Source: Mucilaginibacter flavus (GTDB lineage Bacteria > Bacteroidota > Bacteroidia > Sphingobacteriales > Sphingobacteriaceae). From it: a DNA stretch of 64,000 nt. Location of the stretch: the NCBI RefSeq assembly GCF_030409315.1, contig NZ_JAUFPS010000014.1, forward strand, positions 1 to 64,000, in the 5' to 3' direction. The notes beneath the pieces were generated by a model. The model was not told where the DNA came from. It ran no database searches and was given only the letters and a program-made list of their open reading frames with translations. The position numbers and the translations under genes are program-made. How positions within the stretch are numbered: position 1 is the stretch's first letter; each line of letters begins with the position of its first letter. Below are positions 7,421-17,540 of this stretch, in pieces.

Positions 7421-9307
7421 TTATTTTACTTTTTCTTCGGCTTTCAGCGTGCTGTTATATTTAGTCAGCGCTTCTAAACCAGCTGGATTATCTTCAAAGT
7501 CATGAGGTAAATTCGAGCTCATGGTTTGAGAGTAAGGAACCGTTTGCGGGATAAAATCCTCTTCGGCACCAGGCTTACTGTAATCATATGGCCAGCGGTA
7601 TACTGTAGGGATTTCGCCCGGCCAGTTACCGTGAATATGCTCTACAGGGGTAGTCCACTCCAGGGTATTTGACTCCCATGGATTTTGTGTAGCCTTTTTA
7701 CCTGCAAATATTGAAGTAATGAAGTTGTACAAGAAAGCAACCTGTGCTAAAGCGGCCATGATAGCGGCCCAGGTAATAAAGGTGTTAATGGTTAACCATT
7801 TTTGCATCGAAGCAAACTCGGTAAACGCGTAGTACCTACGTGGCACACCATCTAAGCCCATAAAGTGCATCGGGAAGAATACCAGGTAAGCACCAATGAA
7901 TGTTAACCAGAAGTGCAGATAACCTAACTTCTCGTCCATCATTTTACAGAACATTTTAGGGAACCAGTGGTAAACACCGGCAAGCATACCAAATATAGCT
8001 GCCGAACCCATTACTAAGTGGAAGTGGGCAACAACGAAATAAGTATCGTGCAGGTTGATATCCAAAGCGGCGTTACCCAGGAAGATACCTGTTAAACCAC
8101 CAGAGATAAAGAATGACACCATGCCGATAGCGAACAACATGGCAGGTGTAAACCTGATGTTACCGCGCCACAACGTAGCCAGCCAGTTAAATGTTTTTAC
8201 CGCCGATGGTACCGCGATGATCAACGTAGTGATCATGAACACACCACCCAGAAACGGATTCATACCGGTTACAAACATGTGGTGACCCCATACGATGAAT
8301 GATAACACGGTGATACCGATTAATGAGTAAACCATTGCGTGGTAACCAAAGATTGGTTTACGTGAGTTTACCGACATAACCTCTGATGAGATACCCATCG
8401 CAGGCATAATTACGATATATACTTCGGGGTGACCTAAGAACCAGAATAAGTGCTGGAACAGGATTGGGCTACCACCTTCATAAGGCTGAGCTACACCGTT
8501 CAATACAATGTCAGATAAATAGAAGCTGGTACCAAAGCTACGGTCAAATATCAGCAATACAACACCTGCTACTAATACAGGGAATGCAAGGATACCTAAT
8601 ATAGCGGTAAGGAATAAAGCCCATATAGTTAAAGGCATTTTCCAAAGGTCCATACCTTTTGTACGCATGTTTAATATGGTACTTACGTAGTTGATACCAC
8701 CCATTAATGATGATGCAACAAAAAGCACCATACTGATTAACCAAAGGGTCATACCTTCACCAGAACCTGGCATAGCTTTCGGCAATGCAGATAGTGGCGG
8801 GTAAATTGTCCAACCACCACTTGCAGGGCCTTTTTGAACAAAGAATGATGACAACATCACCACACTGGCTAAAAAGAAAAACCAGTACGATAGCATGTTC
8901 ATGAATGGCGAAGCCATATCACGCGCACCTACCTGCAATGGAATTAATAAGTTGGCAAAAGTACCGCTCAAGCCGGCTGTTAATACAAAGAATACCATGA
9001 TGGTACCGTGAATGGTAACCAATGAAAGGTAAAATTCAGTACTGATACGGCCGTTAGGTGCAAAGTGACCTAATAAAGTAGTCAATAACGGAAATGTCTT
9101 ATCAGGATAAGCTAACTGAATCCTGAAAAGTATTGATAATATCATTGCGATAACCGCCATAGTAATACCTGTGATCAGGAATTGCTTGGCGATCATTTTA
9201 TGATCCATGCTAAATATGTATTTAGACACGAAAGTTTCTTTATGATGTTCGTGACCGTGCTCGTCGTGATGTGCTACTCCGTGGTCGTGAACTGCTAATG
9301 TTGACAT
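7421..9307 (-). CDS. ctaD: Cytochrome c oxidase subunit I (aa3/caa3-type)
   Basis: This 628-aa protein is the catalytic heme-copper subunit. Visible signatures are HGTIMVFFVL (heme a ligand), WFLGHPEVYIVIMPAMG (the CuB His with its cross-linked Tyr and the Glu of the D channel region), GHHMFVTGM (two CuB His), and HDTYFVVAHFHLVMG (heme a3 and heme a ligands). A His-rich N-terminal extension precedes the first helix. The enzyme reduces O2 to water and pumps protons. It lies 18 bp downstream of subunit II in the act-cox operon. Confidence 0.96.
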   Translation of the reverse strand: MSTLAVHDHGVAHHDEHGHEHHKETFVSKYIFSMDHKMIAKQFLITGITMAVIAMILSILFRIQLAYPDKTFPLLTTLLGHFAPNGRISTEFYLSLVTIHGTIMVFFVLTAGLSGTFANLLIPLQVGARDMASPFMNMLSYWFFFLASVVMLSSFFVQKGPASGGWTIYPPLSALPKAMPGSGEGMTLWLISMVLFVASSLMGGINYVSTILNMRTKGMDLWKMPLTIWALFLTAILGILAFPVLVAGVVLLIFDRSFGTSFYLSDIVLNGVAQPYEGGSPILFQHLFWFLGHPEVYIVIMPAMGISSEVMSVNSRKPIFGYHAMVYSLIGITVLSFIVWGHHMFVTGMNPFLGGVFMITTLIIAVPSAVKTFNWLATLWRGNIRFTPAMLFAIGMVSFFISGGLTGIFLGNAALDINLHDTYFVVAHFHLVMGSAAIFGMLAGVYHWFPKMFCKMMDEKLGYLHFWLTFIGAYLVFFPMHFMGLDGVPRRYYAFTEFASMQKWLTINTFITWAAIMAALAQVAFLYNFITSIFAGKKATQNPWESNTLEWTTPVEHIHGNWPGEIPTVYRWPYDYSKPGAEEDFIPQTVPYSQTMSSNLPHDFEDNPAGLEALTKYNSTLKAEEKVK

Positions 9308-9325
9308 ATCGCTCTTTATCTTATA

Positions 9326-10510
9326 TTAATTATTTAACGCTAACCTATTTTGAGACACTGTTTTTGGCGATTCCGCATCAGCGAAATGCAACTCCTTCTT
9401 TAAAGCATCGCTTAAGTAAGGTTTTTGGTGTGATAACCATGTCTGGTATTCGGCTTCAGAAACTACACGTACAATTTTTTGCATGTTATAGTGACCGCCA
9501 CCGCATATTTTGTTACAGTACACTAAGTACTCAAATGTAGGGTCGTTTAAGTCGGTCCGCATTTTAGCGGTTGTAATGGTTGGGGTAAATCTAAACACGG
9601 TAGGTAATCCTGGTACCGCGTTAAGCTGTACCCTGAAATGTGGCATGTAAACACTATGGATTACATCCTGTGCTTCTATGTTTAACCTTACAGGTTTATT
9701 AACCGGCAGGTACATGGTATCGGCAGAAAGGTCATCAAAGCTGCTTTTCTTTTTAAAGTCAACACCTAATTTATTGCTGCCTGTAACCAATTTAAAGCTC
9801 TTAGGACCTAATTTACCGTCTTTACCCGGGTAACGTAATTCCCATGCAAACTGGTGGCCGGTGATATCAATGTTAATATCGCCTTTTACCTGGTGCGTAT
9901 CCATAATTGACTGCCAGGTAAAGAAACCAAATACAACCAGTATAGTTAATACAACAGCAGGTACAATAGTCCAAACTTTTTCAATGGTATTATCATGCGG
10001 CAAGAAATGCGCGCGGCGTTTATCAGAGTGACGGTATTTGAACAGGAAGGTAAACAGTAATATCTGGGTTACAAAGAAAACAAACATCGTTAATACTGTA
10101 GTTACAGTAAACATTTCATCAACTTTTACACCATGGATAGAAGCAGCCTCTGGCAAAGTCATGCTGCCCTGAACCGTAAACGACCAGTAAGCACCATATA
10201 AACCTGCTATAAGGAACACAAGGCAAATGGTACCCATTACGTTGTTCCATTTAAGGCCTTTTTTACCTTGAATTTTTAAGCTAAGATCATAGATCTTTAA
10301 AATTTTACCTATTACAGCAACACCAAGGCATATCAGGAAAAATATCAGCACGTAATACGCTACGCCAGTCCAATCAACCTGTGGAGCTTCGTCGCCGGTG
10401 CCGGCAGCTGTAGCCGCAGTTTGCGCCATCAACAGGTTTGTGCCAAGTAGCATAAACGCAGCGAAAAACGATAGTATGAATTTAGAATTTATTAATTTTT
10501 TGAATGCCAT
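9326..10510 (-). CDS. ctaC: Cytochrome c oxidase subunit II (CuA)
   Basis: This 394-aa protein has an N-terminal signal/TM segment, a second hydrophobic segment around residues 47-67, and the two usual helices. The periplasmic CuA cupredoxin domain follows. The CuA ligands are intact in the stretch VYCNKICGGGHYNMQKI, with a preceding His in VIHSVYMPHF. No fused cytochrome c domain follows, so electrons are probably delivered by the neighbouring Act complex or its cytochromes. The protein is longer than typical subunit II because of the extra N-terminal segments, a form seen in Bacteroidota. Confidence 0.94.
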   Translation of the reverse strand: MAFKKLINSKFILSFFAAFMLLGTNLLMAQTAATAAGTGDEAPQVDWTGVAYYVLIFFLICLGVAVIGKILKIYDLSLKIQGKKGLKWNNVMGTICLVFLIAGLYGAYWSFTVQGSMTLPEAASIHGVKVDEMFTVTTVLTMFVFFVTQILLFTFLFKYRHSDKRRAHFLPHDNTIEKVWTIVPAVVLTILVVFGFFTWQSIMDTHQVKGDINIDITGHQFAWELRYPGKDGKLGPKSFKLVTGSNKLGVDFKKKSSFDDLSADTMYLPVNKPVRLNIEAQDVIHSVYMPHFRVQLNAVPGLPTVFRFTPTITTAKMRTDLNDPTFEYLVYCNKICGGGHYNMQKIVRVVSEAEYQTWLSHQKPYLSDALKKELHFADAESPKTVSQNRLALNN

Positions 10511-10557
10511 TTTAATGTTTGTTTGGTATTCTGTATTTGATGCAAAAATAACAATTA

Positions 10558-11823
10558 TTATATCTGATGATGTAAGCTCTCCTCCAGGAATGGATGTTTT
10601 TTAGGTATCGTTGATTTGAAGGTGCTTAGCGCTGTCATTGTAGTAAATACAAATAAACCTGCAAAACCAAGGAAGATACCAATTTCAAGAGGACCAATCT
10701 CTTGCCACCACTCCGCCTGAGGGCCTACTGTTCCAGGCATAATCATCACAAAATAATCAAGCCAGTGACCGATGATCAAAAGACCGCAGGTCCACGCTAA
10801 TACTTTGGTATTACGTTTTGAATCGCGTGCCATGATAATCAAAAGCGGCGATAAAAAGTTGATCACGATATTTAACCAGAACCATGGCTTAAATTGCGGC
10901 TCCCATCTTCTCAGGAAGTAAACTGCCTCTTCCGGAATGTTAGCATAATAAACCAACAGGAACTGCGCAAACCAGGTGTAGGTCCAGAAAATAGAGAAAC
11001 CAAACATTAACTGACCAAGGCTATGTAAGTGATTTTGAGTGATCCATTGCATATAACCCTGGCTCCTTAACCAAATAACGGTAAGTGTAATAATAGATAA
11101 GGTACTTACCCACATCGCAGCAAAGTTATACCAACCAAACATGGTTGAAAACCAGTGTGCCTCTAACGACATGATGATATCAAAAGCGAACAATGGGGTA
11201 GTGAAACCGAAGATCACTAAAAACGCGGCCGAAATGGTGAAGCTTTTGCTGTAATAGAATACACCGCCCAATTCATCCTCGCTTTGTGAATATTTGTTAA
11301 GCAACCATCCAAAAATTGAATAAGCGCCTAAGAAACCAACTATGCGGGCTAAAAAGAATCCTTTATTTAAATAACCTGCTTTACCAGCAATAACCGCATT
11401 GTAGTTTTCGTTACCTTTTATAGTAACACCTTTAACAGCCCATAATTTGTATAGGTAAGGAGCAACTACAGTTTTTCCTTCAATATCTTGTGGGTGAGTT
11501 AAAGACAAACCCGCAATAACTATTACGAGTAATATTACAGCTGCCAATGGCAAAATTTTTCCGAAAGCCTGCGGAACGCGTAGCAATGATGCCGACCAAC
11601 CTGCCTGTGAAACGTATTGAAGGGCACAGAAAAATATACCCGCCATACAAACACAGGTAAAATAGTAACCCATTAACAATAAGTTGGCAAATGTTTGCAA
11701 ACTATGATTGGTTACGAAACCAGCAAGTATGGTAATAATACCTATTGCAATACCAACCAGGCTGTAAGTTTTTGCCTTGCCGGTAAATTCAAAGTGTTCG
11801 TCAAAACTATTATGAGTGCTCAT
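10558..11823 (-). CDS. actF: Alternative complex III integral membrane subunit ActF
   Basis: This 421-aa protein with about ten transmembrane helices is annotated in this family as quinol:cytochrome c oxidoreductase, ActF. It resembles half of an NrfD-type bundle and is paralogous to ActC. Identification rests on its place between actE and cox subunit II plus the helix-rich composition with TWFAQFLLVYYANIPEEAVY. In known ACIII structures ActC and ActF pair in the membrane. It lies 11 bp after actE. Confidence 0.9.
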   Translation of the reverse strand: MSTHNSFDEHFEFTGKAKTYSLVGIAIGIITILAGFVTNHSLQTFANLLLMGYYFTCVCMAGIFFCALQYVSQAGWSASLLRVPQAFGKILPLAAVILLVIVIAGLSLTHPQDIEGKTVVAPYLYKLWAVKGVTIKGNENYNAVIAGKAGYLNKGFFLARIVGFLGAYSIFGWLLNKYSQSEDELGGVFYYSKSFTISAAFLVIFGFTTPLFAFDIIMSLEAHWFSTMFGWYNFAAMWVSTLSIITLTVIWLRSQGYMQWITQNHLHSLGQLMFGFSIFWTYTWFAQFLLVYYANIPEEAVYFLRRWEPQFKPWFWLNIVINFLSPLLIIMARDSKRNTKVLAWTCGLLIIGHWLDYFVMIMPGTVGPQAEWWQEIGPLEIGIFLGFAGLFVFTTMTALSTFKSTIPKKHPFLEESLHHQI

Positions 11824-11834
11824 TCAGTCTAATC

Positions 11835-12419
11835 TTATAAAGTTTGTAAATGGTGAACATACATGATTACTTTCCAACGTTCTTCGGGGTTAAGCTGTGA
11901 AGCATATGAGCCCATGGCATTTACGCCGTAAGTAATTGTATGATAAATTTTACCGTCTGTTAAATCTTTCATGGCACCACCACGTGATGACTGACCAGTT
12001 GAATATGACGGCGGCGGCGGAAAACCATGTTTTACTACTTCACCATCGCCTAAGCCTTTAAGGCCATGGCAAGGAGAGCAAAAATGCTCAAACAAAATTT
12101 TTCCGTCTTTATAGTTTGCCTGGGTTTGTGCCAGTACGATTTTAACCTCCACACTTGCCAGCTCATAACCATCCTTGGTGTTAGGATAGTCAAACTTGGT
12201 GAAACCTACAGGGATAGTTCCGGCCGGTGGTACCTGCGCAGTTTTACCATCTTTAAAGTTAGGGTTCTTTTGATCAGGATCATATGCAGTATGCTCGTAC
12301 ATGTTAGGAGCATATTCCCAACCCGTGCTTCTTTTATCCTTGCACGATGTTACAGCAATCGAAGCAGCGATAGCGATAACTATTGTACCTAATATTCTAA
12401 ATTTATTCATAGCTAACAT
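11835..12419 (-). CDS. actE: Alternative complex III monoheme cytochrome c ActE
   Basis: This 194-aa lipoprotein-like cytochrome has a lipobox-type Cys near residue 26 (AVTSCKDK) and a single heme site, FCSPCHGLKG. A downstream Met in GVNAMGSYASQL is the probable axial ligand. It probably carries electrons from the ActA hemes towards the oxidase. Its start overlaps the end of actD by 17 bp. The initial residues MLA precede a second Met (residue 4), which could be the true start. Confidence 0.92.
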   Translation of the reverse strand: MLAMNKFRILGTIVIAIAASIAVTSCKDKRSTGWEYAPNMYEHTAYDPDQKNPNFKDGKTAQVPPAGTIPVGFTKFDYPNTKDGYELASVEVKIVLAQTQANYKDGKILFEHFCSPCHGLKGLGDGEVVKHGFPPPPSYSTGQSSRGGAMKDLTDGKIYHTITYGVNAMGSYASQLNPEERWKVIMYVHHLQTL

Positions 12420-12939
12420 ATTTTCTTTCGTTATGCTTCACTTCAACAGCTCCTGCTTCTTTTAACAAATTGGTGATATCATCATGTGCACCGTTAACGC
12501 GGGCATCAATAGCAAGTACAAACTTATCATCGGTGGCACGCAAGTCCATTACCCTTGGCGTACGACCAGGGAAAAGGTGCGTAGCAAAAAAGAAGGTAAA
12601 TGTCATACCAAAAGCTGTCCATAACACGGTCCACTCAAAAGTAACCGGTACAAAGTTAGGGATAGGGAAATAGTTTTTACCGCCGATGTTTATAGGCCAA
12701 TCATGCGTAAGCATGTAATAAACCATCGAAAACATAATCGATCCGCCTAAACAGCCAAACATGAAGGCTGCATAACCAAGGCGTGAATCTTTGATGCCTA
12801 ATTTAGCATCGATGCCGTGAATAGGGCAAGGCGAGTAAACGTCGTAAATAGATACGCTCTTTGCTTGTAGCTTATCAATCCCGTGCATAAGATCATCGGG
12901 ATCATCAAAAACGCCTAATATATATTTGGTGCTGCTCAT
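12403..12939 (-). CDS. actD: Alternative complex III subunit ActD (DUF3341)
   Basis: This 178-aa protein carries the DUF3341 domain: an N-terminal soluble part with YILGVFDDPDDLMHGIDKL and the DVYSPCPIHGID motif, then two transmembrane helices, then a C-terminal soluble part. ActD is a structural subunit of alternative complex III, which oxidises quinol in place of the bc1 complex. It overlaps actE and lies 7 bp downstream of actC. Confidence 0.93.
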   Translation of the reverse strand: MSSTKYILGVFDDPDDLMHGIDKLQAKSVSIYDVYSPCPIHGIDAKLGIKDSRLGYAAFMFGCLGGSIMFSMVYYMLTHDWPINIGGKNYFPIPNFVPVTFEWTVLWTAFGMTFTFFFATHLFPGRTPRVMDLRATDDKFVLAIDARVNGAHDDITNLLKEAGAVEVKHNERKYVSYE

Positions 12940-12946
12940 TTGTTAA

Positions 12947-14419
12947 TTATACTTTTTCGTAATCAGATTGTTCAACACTATCAAACTTGATCAATGATTT
13001 TTTGTAGAATTCTACTTGTGCCGGATCTAAGTGCCCTTCGTCAATCAGTTTCTTTTTAGCCTGCTCACTCGATGATTTCAGGATCAGTTTCACCTCGGCC
13101 ATAGCCACTGCCGGTAATACCCTAAGGAACAACAGGAACATGGTAAAGAATATACCAATTGAGCCGATGAATACGCTAACATCTACCCATGTTGGATAAA
13201 ACATGGCCCAGCTTGATGGGATGTAATCGCGGTGTAATGATACTACGATGATCACAAAACGCTCAAACCACATACCGATGTTTACTATAATAGATAATAC
13301 CCATGAGATAGCGATGTTTGTACGTACTTTTTTAGACCACATCATTTGCGTCATTAATACGTTACAGCCATACATCATACAACCTGCCCACCAGTACGGA
13401 CCGGTAAACCTATTTAAGAATGTGTATTGCTCATATTCGCCACCAGAGTAGTAAGCGATAAAGAACTCGGTGATATACGCCACACCTACAATTGAACCGG
13501 TAACCAAGATGATCTTGTTCATAGATTCAATGTGGAACATGGTGATATAGTTTTCTAAACCCAATACTTTACGTGTTACCAGCAACAGTGTTTGCACCAT
13601 GGCAAAACCAGAGAAGATAGCACCAGCAACGAAGTATGGAGGGAAGATGGTAGTGTGCCATCCCGGCTCAAGCGATGTTGCAAAGTCCATTGATACAATG
13701 GTGTGTACCGAAAGTACCAGTGGCGTTGAAATACCTGCTAAAATCAATGACACGGTTTCAAAACGCTGCCATGTTTTTACAGATCCTGTCCATCCGAAAG
13801 ACATCACCGAATAAATACGGCGGCGTAAGCCGGTGGCACGGTCACGGATGGTGGCGATATCCGGCAATAAACCGGTGTACCAAAATACCAATGAAACCGA
13901 GAAATAAGTTGAGATCGCGAATACGTCCCAGATAAGTGGTGAGTTCCAGTTTACCCAAAGCGAACCGTATTGGTTAGGCAATGGTAAACAGAAGGCCGCC
14001 ATCCACGGGCGCCCCATGTGAGCGGCGATATACGTTGCCGCGCAAATTACCGCGAAGATGGTCATCGCTTCGGCCGAGCGGTTGATGGAGTTACGCCAGT
14101 TTTGACGGAACAACAATAAAACCGCCGAGATAAGCGTACCGGCGTGGCCAATACCTACCCACCATACGAAACCGGTAATATCCCAGGCCCATCCTACTGT
14201 TTTGTTTAATCCCCACTCTCCTAATCCAAACCAGAATGTATAGCTTATAGCTACCACCCAAAGCATTGCTCCTATAGAAGCTGCGGTAAAACCGATCCAC
14301 CAGGCTTTACCCGGCATATTTTCTACAGGGCGTAATACATCCTCCGTAATTTGATTATAGGTGATGTTTTTACCCGTAATTAACGGTTCCCTTATTATTG
14401 ATTCACTATGAGATGACAT
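12947..14419 (-). CDS. actC: Alternative complex III quinol-oxidising membrane subunit ActC (NrfD family)
   Basis: This 490-aa protein with about ten helices belongs to the NrfD/PsrC polysulfide reductase-like family. It has WWVGIGHAGTLISAVLLLFRQ with the conserved His of the quinol site, and PWMAAFCLPLPNQYGSLWVN. In alternative complex III this subunit contains the periplasmic-side quinol site and a candidate proton path. It lies 27 bp after actB. Confidence 0.94.
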   Translation of the reverse strand: MSSHSESIIREPLITGKNITYNQITEDVLRPVENMPGKAWWIGFTAASIGAMLWVVAISYTFWFGLGEWGLNKTVGWAWDITGFVWWVGIGHAGTLISAVLLLFRQNWRNSINRSAEAMTIFAVICAATYIAAHMGRPWMAAFCLPLPNQYGSLWVNWNSPLIWDVFAISTYFSVSLVFWYTGLLPDIATIRDRATGLRRRIYSVMSFGWTGSVKTWQRFETVSLILAGISTPLVLSVHTIVSMDFATSLEPGWHTTIFPPYFVAGAIFSGFAMVQTLLLVTRKVLGLENYITMFHIESMNKIILVTGSIVGVAYITEFFIAYYSGGEYEQYTFLNRFTGPYWWAGCMMYGCNVLMTQMMWSKKVRTNIAISWVLSIIVNIGMWFERFVIIVVSLHRDYIPSSWAMFYPTWVDVSVFIGSIGIFFTMFLLFLRVLPAVAMAEVKLILKSSSEQAKKKLIDEGHLDPAQVEFYKKSLIKFDSVEQSDYEKV

Positions 14420-14446
14420 ATATTTTAATATCTGTATACAAAAATT

Positions 14447-17400
14447 TTAGGCCTCAGTTTCTGACAAATTTCTAACCTTAACCTGGTAACCAATACCTGG
14501 TTGTACGTTTAGTTCTTCAAGCACGTAATAAGTTCTTTCACTTGCCAATGCTTTTGAAACTTCGGAGTTAGGATCGTTTTTGTTACCGAAAACGATAGCG
14601 TTAGCTGAACATGTTTGCTGACAAGCCATTTTTACTTCACCATCCTTAAGCGGACGTTTTTCAATTTTTGCCTGTAGTTTACCAGCCTGAATACGTTGAA
14701 CGCACATTGAACATTTCTCCATTACACCACGGAAACGTGTAGTAACATCCGGATTTAATACCAATTGAGTGTGTTCGTTATTCAGGTAGTTATCAAAACG
14801 TGAATCGTTCCAATAGTTAAACCAGTTAAAGCGGCGTACTTTATATGGACAGTTGTTTGCACAATAACGAGTACCTACACAACGGTTGTACGCCATTTGG
14901 TTTAAGCCTTCTGATGAGTGTACAGTAGCCAATACCGGGCAAACTGTTTCGCAAGGAGCGTGGTCACAGTGCTGGCAAAGCATTGGCTGGTGAACAACCG
15001 ATACATTATCAAAGTTATCTAATTTGGCAATCGCGTCTTCTTTGGTTACCGCTTCTTCGCTGTTACCGTGATCATTATAGCTGTAATAACGGTCGATACG
15101 AATCCAATGCATTTCACGACGGCGTTTAACCTCGTCTTTACCTACAACCGGAATGTTATTTTCGGCGCTACAAGCTACTATACAGGCACCGCAACCAGTA
15201 CAAGCGTTAAGGTCGATAGCCATAACCCAATCATAAACCGGGCGGTCATGATCGTCCCAAAGGCTTTCTTTATTATAATCTTTGTGTTCGCCCTCTTTAC
15301 CGCTACCAGCTGCAGGGTTCTTTTTGTATTCGGTAAATGAAGCCTCGCGGATAACGCTTCTGCCCTCGTATGAGTGGTGAGTTTGCGTTTGGGCAAGGGT
15401 AGATATCATACCGGTTTTACCAAACTTGCTGATTGAAGCAGTTGTTTGTAAAGTTCCGTTACGGTAGCTATAGAAAGGGAAGGCGTTTTTACCAACATTG
15501 TTACCTACTAAACCAGCGCTTGTGCGGCCATAACCAACAGCGATAGAAATAGTACCCTGTGCCTGGCCTGGCTGTGCTAACACAGGCAGCTCAACAGTGT
15601 AACCGTTAGCTTCTATTTTAATAACGTCACCTTCTTCGTATTTCAGTTTTTTGATGTCGGCGATTGACATAGCCGCATAGTTATCCCAGGTAACTTTTGA
15701 TACCGGATCTGGCATTTCCTGTAACCATGGGTTGTTGGCACGTTTACCATCGCCCATACCTACAGATTGGTAAACCTGTAATTCAAAGTTATCACCAGAT
15801 ACAAGGCTGTTACCATGATCAAGGATAGTTTGCGCCACGGCGTTTAAGTCATGGCTAAAGGTATAGCTGCCGGCTGCCGCGGGAGCAACTTTAACAAAAC
15901 CTTTTTGCAATACTTCTTCCCAACCTTTTTGACCAGATAAACCACCTTTTGGCAATAAACTGGTATTCCAGGTATTGCGTACAAAAGTGTAATAATCTTT
16001 GGTAGCGCTTTCTGCCCAGATTAATAAACTATGCTCGGCCTGACGGGTGTTATAAACCGGGTTAATGGTTGGCTGTACAACGGTATAATAACCTTCTACA
16101 GCATTACTATCGCCCCATGACTCTAAATAATGATGATTTGGCGCTACTACGTTTGATAGTAATGACGTTTCATCAGCATGATCTGAGAATGATATTTTTA
16201 AACGTACTTTTTTAAGTGCGTCTGCAAATTCTTTTGCTTTAAAGTAATCGTAAGCAGGGTTAGCGTTCAGGAATAATACCGCGCCAACTGTGCCTTTAGC
16301 TAATTCGCTAACAAATGCAGCAAAGTCCTGATCGTTACCGGCGTATTGTTTTGATGGATTATCCAGATCGATGGTGTTACCATAGCTACCCAATAATGAG
16401 TTGATAGCGTTTACCAAAGTTTGTGTAGCAACATCATTTGAACCTGCAACTACCAATGCTTTGCCTTTAGCAGCTTTTAACTCTGTAGCGGCAAGGGTGA
16501 TTGCGTTATCAACAGCTTTGTTTGATACTTTTTTTGAACCAGCAAGGCTTGTACCAGCAATAGCATTGTATAAGCTTAATAAAGCGATACCTTCTTCAGA
16601 TGGTTTTACCGGGTAACGGTTATCTGCATTGGTACCGGTAATGCTCATGCCAGCTTCAAACTGAATATGGCGGGACATTTTTTTGCTTTCAAGCGATTTG
16701 CTGTTACGGTTTGATACGTACTGACGGGTAAATTCTTCAGGAGAAATCCAGGTTCCCAGGAAATCGGCCCCGAAGCTTACAATTACATCGGCTTTATCAA
16801 AGTTGTAGTGTGGCAATACGGCTTTACCAAAGCTGTTTTGATTAGCCTGGATGATACCTGTATAAGATACCGCGTCGTAATTGATGTATTTTGTAGTTGG
16901 GTATTTTGCAGTAAACTCCGCAATAACAGCTAAGGTAGACGGGCTGTTAACTGTTGAAGTTACAATACGAATAGCTTTACCAGAGGCCGCAACTGCCGCA
17001 AGCTCGCGTAAAACAAAGGCGTCAACTTCTGGCCATGCCGCGTCGCCACCGTCAATTTTAGGATCTTGTGTGCGGTTTGCATCGTATAAATCTAAAACTG
17101 AAGCCTGGCCTTGCGCGCTTAAACCACCTTTAGTGAAAAAGTCATTAGGGTTACCTTCTACTTTAATAGGGCGACCTTCACGGGTTTTAACCAATATAGC
17201 CTGACCTTCGTAAGTTGAAGAATAGTAGTTAGCTACACCAGGTGTAACCTCTTCTGGTTTTATAAGGTAAGGAATTGATTTATGTACAGGCACTTTTTGA
17301 CAAGCAGCCAGTGTAACAGCGCCAACACCAAAGCCAAGCGCTTTTAAAAAGTCGCGACGTGGGGTTTTAGCCGATAAGCCTGATCCGCTTAGCAAATCCT

Positions 17401-17503
17401 CGATAGGAATTGGCTCTGCAAATTCGTTTTTATTTTTCTCAACAAATTCTGGTGTGTTGTTTAGTTCTTCTAAACCTTTCCAGTATTTTTTATTGCTGTC
17501 CAT
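14447..17503 (-). CDS. actB: Alternative complex III iron-sulfur/molybdopterin-like subunit ActB
   Basis: This 1018-aa fusion starts with a variant Tat motif (RRDFLKALGFGVG, about residues 50-62) typical of the TAT-variant-translocated family. A molybdopterin-oxidoreductase-like region follows, presumed to lack cofactor as in characterised ActB proteins. The C-terminal third carries ferredoxin-type Cys clusters: CTGCGACIVAC, CQHCDHAPCETVC, CVGTRYCANNC and CSMCVQ, with a final CQQTC. These should hold three [4Fe-4S] and one [3Fe-4S] centre passing quinol electrons to the ActA hemes. Family length is about 1000 aa, as here. Confidence 0.95.
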   Translation of the reverse strand: MDSNKKYWKGLEELNNTPEFVEKNKNEFAEPIPIEDLLSGSGLSAKTPRRDFLKALGFGVGAVTLAACQKVPVHKSIPYLIKPEEVTPGVANYYSSTYEGQAILVKTREGRPIKVEGNPNDFFTKGGLSAQGQASVLDLYDANRTQDPKIDGGDAAWPEVDAFVLRELAAVAASGKAIRIVTSTVNSPSTLAVIAEFTAKYPTTKYINYDAVSYTGIIQANQNSFGKAVLPHYNFDKADVIVSFGADFLGTWISPEEFTRQYVSNRNSKSLESKKMSRHIQFEAGMSITGTNADNRYPVKPSEEGIALLSLYNAIAGTSLAGSKKVSNKAVDNAITLAATELKAAKGKALVVAGSNDVATQTLVNAINSLLGSYGNTIDLDNPSKQYAGNDQDFAAFVSELAKGTVGAVLFLNANPAYDYFKAKEFADALKKVRLKISFSDHADETSLLSNVVAPNHHYLESWGDSNAVEGYYTVVQPTINPVYNTRQAEHSLLIWAESATKDYYTFVRNTWNTSLLPKGGLSGQKGWEEVLQKGFVKVAPAAAGSYTFSHDLNAVAQTILDHGNSLVSGDNFELQVYQSVGMGDGKRANNPWLQEMPDPVSKVTWDNYAAMSIADIKKLKYEEGDVIKIEANGYTVELPVLAQPGQAQGTISIAVGYGRTSAGLVGNNVGKNAFPFYSYRNGTLQTTASISKFGKTGMISTLAQTQTHHSYEGRSVIREASFTEYKKNPAAGSGKEGEHKDYNKESLWDDHDRPVYDWVMAIDLNACTGCGACIVACSAENNIPVVGKDEVKRRREMHWIRIDRYYSYNDHGNSEEAVTKEDAIAKLDNFDNVSVVHQPMLCQHCDHAPCETVCPVLATVHSSEGLNQMAYNRCVGTRYCANNCPYKVRRFNWFNYWNDSRFDNYLNNEHTQLVLNPDVTTRFRGVMEKCSMCVQRIQAGKLQAKIEKRPLKDGEVKMACQQTCSANAIVFGNKNDPNSEVSKALASERTYYVLEELNVQPGIGYQVKVRNLSETEA

Positions 17504-17540
17504 TTAAGCTATATAAACTGTAATGCTAAATTCTTATTGA

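Noticed and set aside
14447..17503. ActB as a working molybdenum enzyme
   Set aside because: Gene context and the TAT-variant family point to alternative complex III, whose ActB holds no molybdopterin in known structures.
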